In this document: positions 34,486 through 46,499 of the stretch, piece after piece
How the letters are laid out: the number at the start of each line of letters is the position of its first letter
How positions within the stretch are numbered: position 1 is the first letter of the stretch
Assembly: GCA_928212115.1 (NCBI GenBank)
Contig: CAKMRJ010004445.1
Span: 85,022,785 to 85,086,784, forward strand
Length of the DNA: 64,000 nucleotides
Reading direction: 5' to 3'
From: Lactuca virosa
Lineage: Eukaryota > Streptophyta > Magnoliopsida > Asterales > Asteraceae
Notes under the pieces: model-generated
The model's input: the letters and a program-made list of their open reading frames with translations, nothing else
Database searches by the model: none
Told to the model about the DNA's origin: nothing
Translations under genes and position numbers: made by a program

Positions 34486-35261
34486 TGTTGGATATAGTGT
34501 CTAAGTCCATAACTATATTTGGTATGTACTTGACTCGACCCGGCATGGTCCATTTGGGTTGCATGGCATCCTGACATTTGGATAGACTAATTGAGAGAAA
34601 TGACACTTAAGGTTATTAATATATTATAAGTTCTAATATATTAATAATAATAATATTTAATTAGTATTGGTCAAGAATTAATTTAGAATTAATTAAGTGA
34701 CTAAAAGGGGGCTAATTAAATATATGGGTTGATTATGTAAATAATCTATTCTTACATAGTGGGCTAATGATCCATGGTTTATTAATTGGGCTAAACCCAT
34801 AGGGTGCTCCATGGATAGTCCATGGAGGTTATAAACCCATGGATAAGGAGAAATGAAAAGTCATGACAATTAGGGTTTGTATGGTGTAACCCTAGTTGTG
34901 ACACTACTATAAAAGGAACCCATGATCAACCAAAATCGGCACTAAGGTGTAGAACTAGAGGGCTAGCCGATTTTGAAAGTGTAGCATTATTCTCTCAAAG
35001 TTATTCCAAAGTTAGTGGTGTTGTGTGAAACATTTGAGGCATCACACTTGGGGTGCTAGGCTCACAAAGTTCTCAAGGAATCCAAGCAACAAAAAGGTAT
35101 GTTCTCTTACTAGCCTTTATGTTTCAAGTTCCCCATGCCATGCTAGTTAGGTTGAGAACCTTGGAAAAATCAAATTTGCATGTATCTTAACAAAACATAG
35201 ATCCAAGGTTTCTAGGGTTGTATGTACACCATAGGAGTGTTAGAATGCTTAAAACCCATCA
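34486..35261 (+). repeat. Copia element 2, 5' LTR
   Basis: TATA box TATAAAAG at 34908-34915. Splice-donor sequence AAAAAG|GTATGT with GT at 35097-35098, at the same place as in element 1. Confidence 0.95.
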
Positions 35262-35262
35262 G

Positions 35263-36780
35263 TGGTATTAGAGCTTATGCTTGTTTTCTTGATACTTGAT
35301 GCAAATTGTTGGAAAAACTCAAGAAAACTGCATTCTGCTGAGTGGACTCGCCGAGTTCATGGGGGAACTCGACGAGTTCATGTACAAATTCATCCTACTC
35401 GTCGAGTCAGTTCATGTACTCGACGAGTAGGAAGCCCTGAGTGCAGTTTTTCGAGTTTTGCTGCTGGAAATGGACTAGAAACATTACCCTAAACTGTTTT
35501 GGTCTTATAAAACTTGTTTTAGATGGTGTAATGCTTATGCTAATTCATTTCCAATGGCTATTATCAAAAATTTCAAGTGTTATATAGCTTATTTATGATT
35601 CTTGAAATTGTTGATATGTATGTTCATGAACTTATGAGTTTAGAAGATCATAGGAATTATTTGTAACTTGCTTGTTAGATTAATTCTTGATCATTGATGT
35701 GTTTTAATGGAATCCATAATTTGTCATCAAGTTATGGATTACCAAAAGTCACTCTTTTAAAGTCCATTAAAGAAACACATAGGTTACATAAAATGAAAAG
35801 TCACTCATTTTAATAAACCATTAACTCATAAGTTATGAAAGATGAAAAGTTTTGAAAGTTTACAAAACTTGCCCTCAAGTTTTGGAACATGTAAAGTCAC
35901 TTTAAAAACTTCAGTTCCAACCCCTAGAATTTTAAAAGTTAAAATTCAACCCTTATACTTTATAATATTATAAGTTAATAATTATTATATATGTATAAGA
36001 TCAAGGCGTTTTACCTCTAGTAAGCCTCATTCACGAAGCCGTTCTATAAGGGGGTATAAGGTTGTTGGCTATAAAATGGCAGCTTAATGGGTGTCCATTC
36101 TTACCCACCGCTTCCTTGACCGGTGGAGGGTCGTTAGCTGAACGGGTAGGACAATGACTTTAATCCTCATTAAAAGTATGATGATTATAAAGTAACTAAA
36201 TGTTTTATAAATTCTCAATCTTAGTTACTTTAGGAAAATGTGAATAAGGTGCTAACCCATGAAATTAAACTTTGCACTTTGATTAAGTCGTTAGTGGAGC
36301 GTGTGTGGTTAATCGGCACACCAACTTGGATTTAACAAAGTAGGCAAAGGGTGGATTAAGGTTTATTATAGATCGGTGGAGCGCGTGTGGTTAACCGGCA
36401 CATCGGTTAGGTAATAAACATTAAGAGTACCAAGTAATTTGCATGGTTACTTCACACCTTGTTTTGTGATCCACGGTATCCCAGTCGCAAAACTTGAAGG
36501 GCACACTTGAGATTGAAACATGCCATTGAAAAGTTAAATGAATCTCAAAGAATCTAGGAGTTTCAAAAACCAATTAAAACCTAATAAAGTTATTTCGTTT
36601 TCATGGTGGAAATTGGTGAATCGTCATTCACCTACCTTCAAATATTTTATAGCTTGGATTACAGCATCCCTCTTCCAAGTTATAAAATATTGTGTTGGGT
36701 CCTATCCTTAATATTACATTTGGGTGTCTTATTAAGGACTATCTTTATATCTAATCTAAACTTGTCTTTCTTCTTTTCAG
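35263..36780 (+). promoter_or_regulatory. Primer site and structured leader / putative leader intron, element 2
   Basis: The primer site is followed by four perfect ACTCGNCGAGT palindromes (35346-35356, 35367-35377, 35397-35407, 35418-35428), spaced almost as in element 1. Two hairpin units around GGTTAA(C/T)C lie at 36290-36325 and 36372-36407. The acceptor TTTCTTCTTTTCAG ends at 36780, touching the gag ATG. The implied intron is 35097-36780 (1,684 nt). Confidence 0.65.
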
Positions 36781-39700
36781 ATGTCTTCCAACATTGCTGC
36801 TTCTGGCTCAAACCCTACCGGCTCCTTCTCTCTCATGAACCTTTATGGGAGAGTCATCTTTGATGGTACCGACTTTATGGATTGGATCCGTAACATCAGG
36901 ATGGTCACTCGTTCCGAGGACAAGGAATATGTCCTTGACAAGGAGCTAAAGGAAATTGATGAGTCCACTGCTACTCCAGAAGAGATCGTTGAATTTAGGG
37001 CACATGAAAGAGATGCTACCAAAGTGGCTTGTATCATGATGGCCACAATGACAGCTGAACTCCAAAAGTCCTATGAGGAATATTACCCTTTTGAGATGCA
37101 CATGGACTTGATGGACCGCTACCATCAAAGTGCTCGTCAAGAGAGGTATGAAATAATCTCCTCCATGATAACAACCCGAATGAAAGATGGTGAATCCATC
37201 ACGGGCCACATGCAGAAAATGCAAAGGTTTGTGGACCGTTTGAAGAAACTGAATGTTGACTTTCCTGAGGAGTTGGAAATTGATATCACTTTGCATTCCT
37301 TACCTTCATGTTATGATCAATTTAGAATGACATACCACATGAACAAGGAGGAAGTTACACTCGGTAAACTTCAAGGACTTTTGAAGACCGCCGAAAGTGG
37401 TCTTAAAAGTAAGTCGGTTGTTACTACTCCTACTCCTACTGCGGCCCCTGGCTTGGCAATCGGGAAAGGCAAAGGGAAGAAGAGGAAGAGCCCCTCGAAG
37501 GGCACCAAGGGAAATTCCCTTGATGGCTCCTCTTCAAGTGGAACCAAGAAAGGTTTCGTCACTCCTTCTGCTAACCCTAGTGAGGCTGAATGCTTCTATT
37601 TTCATGAAAAGTCACACTGGAAGCAAAACTGCCCAAAGTACCTGCAAGATGTTAAGGATGGGAAAGTAAAACTGAACCATGCAGGTATATACACTATATT
37701 GTCTAATAACTCACCTCATTCTAAGTCTTGGGTCCTTGATACAGGTTGTGGTATTCACATATGTTCTGATTTGAAGGGACTAAGAAGAAGTGAGAATGTG
37801 GAGCATGGGAAGATAAACTTAATCATGGGGAATAGGAAAGTTTCACCTGTCACAAAGATTGGAGTTTATTCTTTGTTGCTAAGTAGTGGGTTTACATTAG
37901 ATTTGAATAAATGTTGTTACTCGCCTGAAATGGCAAGAAATGTTATTTCCTTTCATGGTTTGTACAAACAAGGTTTTACCTTTTCTTTTGATAATGAATG
38001 TGGTGGTATTAATGCTTTATTTAATAATGTTCTTTATTTTAAAGCATTACCTTGTGACGGTGTGTATGAAACTGTGTTGGTTGTAGATAACCTAGGAAAT
38101 AATGTGTTGTGTATCGATTCTTCCACTAGCTTGGATAAAGCATCTTTATGGCATTGTCGTCTTGGACATGTAAGCAAGAAACGCATAGGCCAACTCCAAA
38201 AGGATGGAGTCTTGGAGTCATTTGACCTAAAGTCGGATGATAGTTGTGAATCTTATTTGCTTGAAAAAATGACAAAGTCACCCTTCACTGGTACTTGTGC
38301 TCAGGGTGAGGGTTTGTTGGATCTCATACATACTGATGTATGTGGACCTTTCAGAACCGCCACAAGAGATTCTAACCTTTTCTATGTGACTTTTACTGAT
38401 GATTTTAGTAGATATGAATATGTCTACTTAATCAAGCATAAGTCAGAAACCTTTGAAAAGTTCAAAGAGTTTAAACAGGAAGTGGAGAATCAGTTGGGCA
38501 GGAACATTAAGATGCTTCGATCCGATCGAGGTGGTGAGTATCTTAGTACAGAGTTCCTTGACTATCTTAAGGAATGTGGGATTGTCTCACAATTGACACC
38601 TCCCAGAACACCGCAGTTGAATGGTGTGGCTGAGAGGCGCAATCGAACCTTGTTAGACATGGTTCGTTCCATGATGAGTCGAGCTTCGCTACCAATCTCA
38701 TTTTGGGGGTATGCCTTAGAGACTGCCGCCCATATCCTTAATCTAGTCCCTACAAAGAAGGTTGCCAAAACACCTCATGAGATGTGGACTCGAAAAGTTC
38801 CCAGTCTAGACCACATCAAGATTTAGGGTTGCGAGGCTTTTGTGAGGCGCGAGACTCACGATAAGCTCGAACCTCAAAGTGAGAGGTGTATTTTCATCGG
38901 CTACCCACAGAAATCCTTTGGTTACCTTTTCTACAGACCCAGTGATAATGTGGTCTTTGTAACAAGGAGAGGAGTCTTTCGAGAGAGAGAATTCATAAGC
39001 CAAGGAAACAGTGGGAGGCAAATTGACCTGGAAGAAATTCAAGAGTTAAGTGGTGAAGGAACCTTAAACCCTAGCAATCAACCTGAGGAGGAAACTCCAG
39101 TTGACCCACTGAAGAGTCTGTACCTCTGAGGCGTTCCACAAGAGTTAGGAATGCACCTGAGCATTACTATGGTTTCCATATTACTACAGAAGGTGATACA
39201 CTTATTAGTGATAACACACTGGTAAGTCTGGATGAACCTAACAGCTACACGGAAGCCATGGCAGGCCTTGAGGCTGCTAAATGGAAAGAGGCTATGGACA
39301 GCGAGATACACTCCATGTATGACAATCAAGTTTGGAACTTGGTTGGAATGTATCAGATCGTAAGACGGTCGGGTGCAAATGGATTTTCAAGAAGACTGGT
39401 AGAAAAGAGATTTTCTCAAACTCCGAGAGTCGATTATGATGAAACCTTTTCACTAGTGGCCAAGATTAAGTCTATTAGGGTTATGTTAGCCATTGCTGCA
39501 TGTCATGATTATGAAATATGGCAAATGGATGTCAAAACCGCTTTCCTTAATGGAAAGTTGGCTGAGGATGTTTACATGAGTCAGCCAGAGGGTTTTGTCA
39601 GTACAGAGCACCCTAATAGAGTGTGTAAGGTTGATAAATCCATCTATGGATTGAAACAAGCACCTCGCAGATGGAATCTTTGTTTCGATGAGAAAGTCAA

Positions 39701-40774
39701 AGAGTTTGGCTTCTCAAGGTGCGAAGATGAATCGTGTGTGTATGTCAAGGCTAGTGGGAGTATAGTTAGCTTTTTGGTATTGTATGTGGATGGCATACTA
39801 TTCATAGGAAATGACATCCCAACTCTACAGGAAGTGAAGTACTGGCTTGGGAAGTGTTTTGCTATGAAGGACCTTGGAGAAGCTGCCTATATCCTAGGGA
39901 TAATAATTTTGAGAGAAAGGAGTAAGAGACTAATTGGACTTAGTCAGAGTACCTACTTGGACAAGGTGCTGAAGAGGTTCAGCATGCAGGATTCCAAGAA
40001 AGGAGAGTTACCTATCCAGTGTAATGCCAGACTGAGTAAGACTCAGAGTCTGAGTACAGAGGCTGAGATAGCCGAGATGAGTCGAGTACCATATGCTTCC
40101 GTTGTAGGCTCGATCATGTATGATATGACTTGTACTCTCCTGATGTAGCCTTTGCCTTGAGCATGGTCAGCAGATATCAGGGGAACCCTGGCAAGGCTCA
40201 CTGGGTAGCGGTAAAGAATATTCTCAAGTACCTGCGGAGGACTAAGGACTGGGTCCTTACCCTCGGTGGGAGTGATGACTTGAGAGTAGTAGGGTATAGT
40301 GATGCTAGCTTCCAGACTGATAGGGATAATTTCCGTTCTCAGTCAGGCTGGGTCTTTACCTTAAACGGAGGAGCAATTACTTGAAAAAGTTCCAAGCAAG
40401 AGACAGTGGTTGATTCAACTTGCGAATCAGAGTACATAGCAGCAAGCGAGGCAGCAAATGGGGCTATATGGCTAAAGAACTTCATTGGAGACCTTGGAGT
40501 TGTACCAGCTATAAAGGAGCCTTTGGAAATTTTCTGTGATAGTGAAAGTGCAGTTGCCTTAGCCAAGGAACCAAGGGATCATGGGAGATCCAAACACATC
40601 GACAGAAAATACAATTTCATCATACATCGAATAGAAGAAAGACTCCTCGTGGCAAAGAGGGTATCATCGGATGAGAACCCAGCAGATCCCCTCACGAAGG
40701 GACTTGGTAGGGTTAAGCATCTTCAGCATGCAAGGAGCATAGGGCTAAAGGATGATATTAGTTTTAGAAGTTAG
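36781..40774 (+). pseudogene. Copia element 2 gag-pol polyprotein, multiply broken
   Basis: The gag-protease-integrase frame is intact for 681 codons (36781-38826). It has a damaged zinc knuckle (CFYFHEKSHWKQNC; second Cys is Phe at 37600-37602), DTG protease, and integrase with CESYLLEKM where C-x2-C is expected. It is interrupted by TAG at 38824-38826 (a Trp codon in the family). Further lesions: a 1-bp loss near 39108; a scrambled, shortened start of reverse transcriptase at about 39345-39410; YVDG instead of YVDD (GGC at 39792-39794); a 1-bp loss near 40135; and TGA at 40382-40384. RNase H ends at 40772-40774. Each enzyme therefore carries at least one probable loss-of-function change. 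Confidence 0.93.
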
Positions 40775-41016
40775 ATAATTTTGAAATTTATAAAGTGTAA
40801 TTGACATTTGATGATAAATAAAAGTTGTGGTTTATTTATGAGTAAAGTGTTACTATCTCTTGTCAATCGTTTACTATTATTTCTTTTTGCATGTTTTGAC
40901 TTTCAGAATAATTATGTTATGGCATATTATTCAAATTCTCCACAGTCGGTCATATGTTGGAAGTAGATATGAATCAAGACTGTCAGGAAGTTGGTTGTAG
41001 ATGTCTAAGATGTTAG
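40775..41016 (+). other. Copia element 2, 3' non-coding region, part 1
   Basis: Continues at 50941-51549 after the inserted element 3; the duplicated target GTTAG is at 41012-41016 and 50936-50940. Confidence 0.9.
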
Positions 41017-41818
41017 TGTTGGATTAGTGTCTAAGCCCGTAACCATATCTGGTAAGTACTTGACCCGGTTGTGCATGGTCCTTTTGGGTTGCCTTCGCCA
41101 AAGCAACTTGACTGGAGAAATAATAGAGAAAGAGGTTATTATGGTTTTTTAATATATTATATGAATAATATATTAAAAGAGAAAACATATTTATTTAGTT
41201 AACGTTGGTCGAGAATTAATTAAGAATTAATTTTGTGATCAAAAGAAGTTAATTGAACTAGGGGGACTGAACTGTAATTATGTGATAGTTGCAAAGTAGG
41301 GCAAAGGATGCCCTATATGACAGGGTGGACGAATTCAAGGGGATAAGGCCTTAGAATTCGTCCATGATAAGGTTTCTAGGGTTATCCTTTGGGCTGCTTG
41401 GTGGCTAAGCAACCAGATAAGGATAAGGACTGAAACCCTAATTCCTACACCTATATAAAGACCCCTTGGGGTAAGAAATTCGGCCACTTGATACCTAGGG
41501 GTTCCTAGAGCCGAATTTCATACCTCCCCTCTCTCTCTCTCTCTCTTGCCTCTTCATTTGCTCTTGGTGTTTGTGAGCCATTAGAGGTACTACACTTGTG
41601 GTTCTTGCTTTCAAAGACAAGAAGATTCAAGATACAAGTTGTTATTACAACATAACAACAAGAGGTATGTATTCCATTCTCCTTTATGATTTTTCGAAAT
41701 TACCTAGGAGCATGTTAGGTTTCTTTTGTGTTCATAATGTTGTATAACTAATAGTGAAAACATAGATCTGTATCTAGGGTTGCATGCACACATAGGATTG
41801 TTTGTATAAATCCCATCA
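41017..41818 (+). repeat. Element 3, 5' LTR
   Basis: TATA box TATATAAAG (41452-41460). Donor sequence AGAG|GTATGT (GT at 41665-41666). Confidence 0.95.
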
Positions 41819-41819
41819 G

Positions 41820-43424
41820 TGGTATCAGAGCTTTTTGGTTTTGTTTTCAATTAGATTTTATACAAAAGTATGATTTTGACATATTAGGGTTTATAGCAAA
41901 TAAACCCTAAGGGCTTGATTTTCGAAATTAGGGTTCCTAAACCCTAGATTTCGAAATTTTGATAGGGTTTCCCAAATCCTTTCCTTAGCCTCCAAGATTT
42001 CGAATTTTAGGGTTATCCAACCCTAGGGTTTTCGAAATTGCCTCCTCCCCAAGATAAGATTCCTAAATTTTAGGGATTTGGATAATGCCATATCTTGTAA
42101 TTATCCCTTTAATTGTTTAATATGGTAATTAAAGATTTTGAATTATCCCATCCAAATTTTCGAATTTTAGGGGATTTAAGGGATTAGGTTAAATTAATTA
42201 TTAATTTAATAGATAATCCTTCAAGATTTGATAATTCAAATTAATTGTTTAATTTTGGGATAATTATTAAATCAAAGTTTTAATATTTAAAATTTCAAAT
42301 TAAAAGTTTTAATTTTCAGAAATTTTAAATTTGATTAAATCCCTAATGATTTGAAATGTTTCAAAACTTGCCCTCAAGTTTTGGAATTTAAATTTTAATT
42401 AAAAGTTTAATTTTAAAATGTTAAATTCTAAAACCCTAATTTTTGAAAAGTTGAAATTGTACCGTCATGGTTTTATTAAATTAATTAAGTGTATAATTAA
42501 AAGAGAGTTAATAAATCCATAATGATATGGTTTACAGTTAATTAAATTAGAAGTGTAAAATTAGACCACATAGTATTTTAAAAGTGTAAAATACACCCTT
42601 ATACTATATATAAAATTAAAAGTCTAATATTATATATGTATAATTTAAATGCCAGTCTTACCGTTAGTAGGCCTCATTCACGAAGCTGGTCTATAAGGGG
42701 TGTTTAAGGAAGCGGCCTGTAAAATGACCGCCATTGGGTATCCACTCTTACCCACCGCACTCTTGACTAGTGGAGGGTCATTAGCCGAACGGGTAGGATA
42801 GGACAAACCCTTTCCATTAAAAGTATAATGAATTATAAAGTAACTAAATGTTTTATAAAATTCCCAAATCTTAGTTACTTTAGGCAAAAGTGAATTTGAT
42901 GCAATTCCATGAAATTACACTTTGTACCCTTGCTAAGACGTTAGTGGAGCGTGTGTGGTTAACCGGCACACTAAATGGGTTCTAAGCAAAGGCAGCGAAG
43001 GGTGACTCGATGTTTGTCATAGTTCGGTGGAGCGTGTGTGGTTAACCGGCACATCGAATATGTGACTGTAACATTGGGGGCACCATGTATATTTGCATGG
43101 TTATTCACACCCTGGTTTGTGATCCTCGGCATCCCAGTCACAAATCGAGGGGCATATTGAGATTTAAACATGTCATTGAAAAGTTCAACGAATCTCAAAG
43201 GATCTAGGAGTTTTCAATACATTTAAAACTTAATCTCTTTTTCGTTTTTCATGGTGGAAAATTAGTGAATCATCATTCACTTACCTTCAAATGTTCTGCA
43301 ATTTGGGTTACGGCATCCCTCTCCCAAGTTGTAGAGTATTGTGTTGGGTCATAGCCTTAATATCTCGTTTGGGTGTTTTATTAAGGACTCAATCAACTAA
43401 CTTGAATTTTCTCCCGTTTTGTAG
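41820..43424 (+). promoter_or_regulatory. Primer site and structured leader / putative leader intron, element 3
   Basis: The first half is unlike elements 1 and 2 and lacks the ACTCGNCGAGT array. The second half (about 42655-43330) shares the CTCATTCACGAAGC block and both hairpin units (42940-42974 and 43023-43058). The acceptor TTTCTCCCGTTTTGTAG ends at 43424, touching the gag ATG. The implied intron is 41665-43424 (1,760 nt). Confidence 0.62.
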
Positions 43425-44117
43425 ATGTCTGATTCTAACTATGGTCTTCCCAAATCCCTTGGAACAAGCTTTCCACATGAAGATGATATTCCACGATTCG
43501 ATCGAGGAACAAGAGATCATGCTTCACTTCATCCACCTCCTCCTATTGTTCTCCCTAACCTACAAGTTCAAAGGCTTGAAAAGTTCAAGCTCACTCAAGC
43601 CCTTTTAGCAAGTAAACATGAAGAAGGAAAGTCAGTGTGTGCACACGTCTTAGAGATGAAGCCACACATTGATAGGTTAAGAATGTTGGGAGTCGTTGTC
43701 TGTGAGAAGCTAGCTGTTGACTGGGTTTTTCAATCGCTTCCTGACTCATATAGTGAGTTCGTAAGAGATTACTATATGATGGACCACGACGTGACCCTCA
43801 TCGATCTCACCTATTTGCTTGTTGCTGCTGAATCAGCAATGATTTGGCGCACTGGAGAAGCAAAGTTGATTGGTGGATCTTCCTTCCAAACCTCCATGGA
43901 CATAGGCAATGGCAATGAAAGGCATGCCATGATCAAAAGGTTTGATCATAAGAGAAAGGCAAAGTCTGAGGTAGTTCCATGTGCTGTTCCAAAAGAGTCA
44001 ATTTGCTTTTATTGCCAAGAGAAGGGGCATTGGAGACGAAGATGCCCTGTCTACCTGAGAGATCTAAGAGATGGGAGAGTCAAGACGTATGGCTCTACTT
44101 CAGGTAAAATCCATTAA
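43425..44117 (+). CDS. Element 3 Gag protein with CCHC zinc knuckle
   Basis: An intact 230-codon ORF starting at the ATG that abuts the splice-acceptor-like TAG. The middle (about residues 50-150) matches the UBN2/gag core of Copia, with HVLEMKPHIDRLRMLG and SLPDSYSEFVRDYYM. The C-terminus holds a complete zinc knuckle CFYCQEKGHWRRRC (residues 194-207), almost identical to that of element 1. It ends shortly after, without protease. Gag forms the virus-like particle in the cytoplasm and binds genomic RNA. Since the rest of the element is non-coding, a functional gag here would let the RNA be packaged while enzymes come from relatives. Whether it is expressed is unknown. Confidence 0.8.
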   Translation: MSDSNYGLPKSLGTSFPHEDDIPRFDRGTRDHASLHPPPPIVLPNLQVQRLEKFKLTQALLASKHEEGKSVCAHVLEMKPHIDRLRMLGVVVCEKLAVDWVFQSLPDSYSEFVRDYYMMDHDVTLIDLTYLLVAAESAMIWRTGEAKLIGGSSFQTSMDIGNGNERHAMIKRFDHKRKAKSEVVPCAVPKESICFYCQEKGHWRRRCPVYLRDLRDGRVKTYGSTSGKIH

Positions 44118-46494
44118 CTAACTCTATAAGTTCCTATTTTTGATTCTTGATACATTATGTGATAAGATTACAATTTTGATGTTTTGTAGAGTCGAAGAAA
44201 AGAAAGGAAGCTTAAAGGAAGAAGTGAGCTGAGTCTGATCGCGGATAAATGGATTTCGATCGCATGGATTCGAAGATCGGATTTTGAGCTGCTACTTTTA
44301 GAGTTATGATAGATTGCTTAGGAATATGTAATAGTGTAGTTTTTCATTTGATTTGCATTGTAAGGACAAGTTTTTCCGCACCTTTTATAAATATAAATTT
44401 TGTTTTGTCTTATTTATATATTTACTTACAATGACATGTATGAAAAATTGACGTTTGTATATTTCTAGTTTTAGCAATGTTAAAATGGATATGATTCTTA
44501 GTTATATTATTTGTGGTAATGCTGAGAATTTACCAAATAAGTAAAGATTCTTGTCACCCGAGTTTCAATTGGACAGAAACTTGGAATCGTACAACTTGTA
44601 TTGTATGATGAATGAGAATCTTCATATTTGGAAAATTAAGACTAATTCCTTGACAAAGAGTCGAGTGAAGGACTAGGAGAACTAGTACACAATGTTGTGA
44701 ACTAGTCAAATCCACCATAAAGAACAATAACATTATTCGTCATGATTTACTAAAAGTCTAGTAAAGGTGATTATACTTACAAGATTAAGTGTAATTCTGA
44801 ATCACTGAAAAGTTTCAATGAATGGCAGAACGAATAAGTAGAATCAATGAAGGCAGAAAGATAAAGGGTTTCTCCAATCTAAGAAGAAGGGAGAGTACTT
44901 TTGTATCGTGTTTATGATCGTCTTGGTAATCATAGGAACCATATTACAATTCATCCTCTAAGGACACCTTAGTGCACTAGTTTGGCTAAGAAGAGGAATC
45001 GAGAGTTGTTGTAGTGGTTAAGTCAGTAATATGTATCGTACTTCGTTCCAAAATCAAGTCTTAGAGTTATACTCCTAGATTGTGACTTGAGTGACATAAT
45101 CTTAAGTAGGAATGTTCTTACACTTGCACATTTTTGTAAGTTGTGATGTCTTGAATAATACATAAGCCAACTAGTACCAAAATTGAGTGTAGGTTTTGTT
45201 TTGATATAGACACACACTAACTCTTGAATATTTGTTTTGTCAAGAAATGTTTCTTGATAAGAGAATCTAATATGTCAAGAGGTCAGTGGGAGTCTAAAGA
45301 TCTTGAAAAGTTTCAAGAACTAATCGAGAGTAAACCTATTAAACACTAGCACACGAATTAAGGATTGTAACCTATCGTGTTGACATATTCTTGTTTCTGT
45401 GTCATTCCAGTTTGGTCAACTATGCATATAAGTTCTATGAGTTCTCAATAGACTGCATAAAGCAAGCACCTTGTTCGATGAAAGTACATTGACTGGCATA
45501 GGTGAGCTGTTAAATAACTTGGAAGCAATGGTGAGACCCTTGATGGCAAGAAATCAAGTATGAACAAGTTTTGTCCATAAGAGTTTGGATTTGTCACAAA
45601 CATTATCTTATGATTATGGTTATGAAAAATTCGCATGGATAGGAACACATGCACCATAAAATCTAAGTATCATAAGGTTTCTCTCCTTCATGAAAATGAT
45701 TGTGAGGAAACGCTTTCACTAGGAAGAGTTTAAGGAGATAGCGATTATGTAAATTGCATTCTCGAATTCGATTATGATTACGGAATCCCTCTTCATAGTT
45801 CGAATTGTGAGATTTGGCGATTAGTCTGAACATTCGAAACTTAGTAATATAAGTTCTGAAGTAGTTTAGACACACATGTGAGCTGTCTAAGGAAAAGTGT
45901 ATGAGTTTGAGAAGCTTAGATAAAGGCTTATCGAAGCACATCATATTGGAAATATGAACTTTGGAAGTCAATAAGTATTGTCCTCTAGAAGTCCAACTGT
46001 TTTCTGATACGTGTCAAAGCTAGTGGGAGCATAAATGTTATGATGGAATGGATATAATCATCATGTTAGTGGGAGCATGATTATTATTTTAAGTATTGCA
46101 AGTTGGCAATATTAATTATAGGAAAACAAAAGTTTCACTTTGGAAAGTTGCAGGGGTTGAAAAGTTATTCTTTCTATAATTAAGGGATAGAATGTTATAC
46201 TTCGTTTCCAATCTAAAATCTTCGATCGAGAAATTTTAATTGAATTTAGTCAAGGATATATTTATTAATTGCATTCTCAAAGTTCGATTATGATTACGGC
46301 ATCCCTCTTCATAGTTCGAATTTTGAGAACACGGCAAATAGAAATATTATGGCAATATTATAGCAAGAAACTGGTAATGTATCACGTTTTTCATTATGAA
46401 TCGTATCCCATACGCTTCGGGTATAGGATCGATTGCATATGCTATAATATTCGACCGTTCTAAAATTTTTCCAAATGCCTAGGGCATTTAGAGG
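44118..46494 (+). pseudogene. Element 3 interior with eroded pol traces
   Basis: Mostly non-coding. Short traces of Copia pol remain: VKASGS-like sequence at about 46016-46035 and RIPYAS-GIGSIAYAI-like sequence at about 46402-46455, in the order expected for the reverse transcriptase to RNase H region. A 60-bp segment is present twice (45753-45811 and 46267-46327). No frame of useful length survives. Confidence 0.65.
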
Positions 46495-46499
46495 GAAAA

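Noticed and set aside
43291..43608. Overlapping 105-codon ORF at the start of element 3 gag
   Set aside because: Different frame from gag; begins in the putative intron and has no gag homology.
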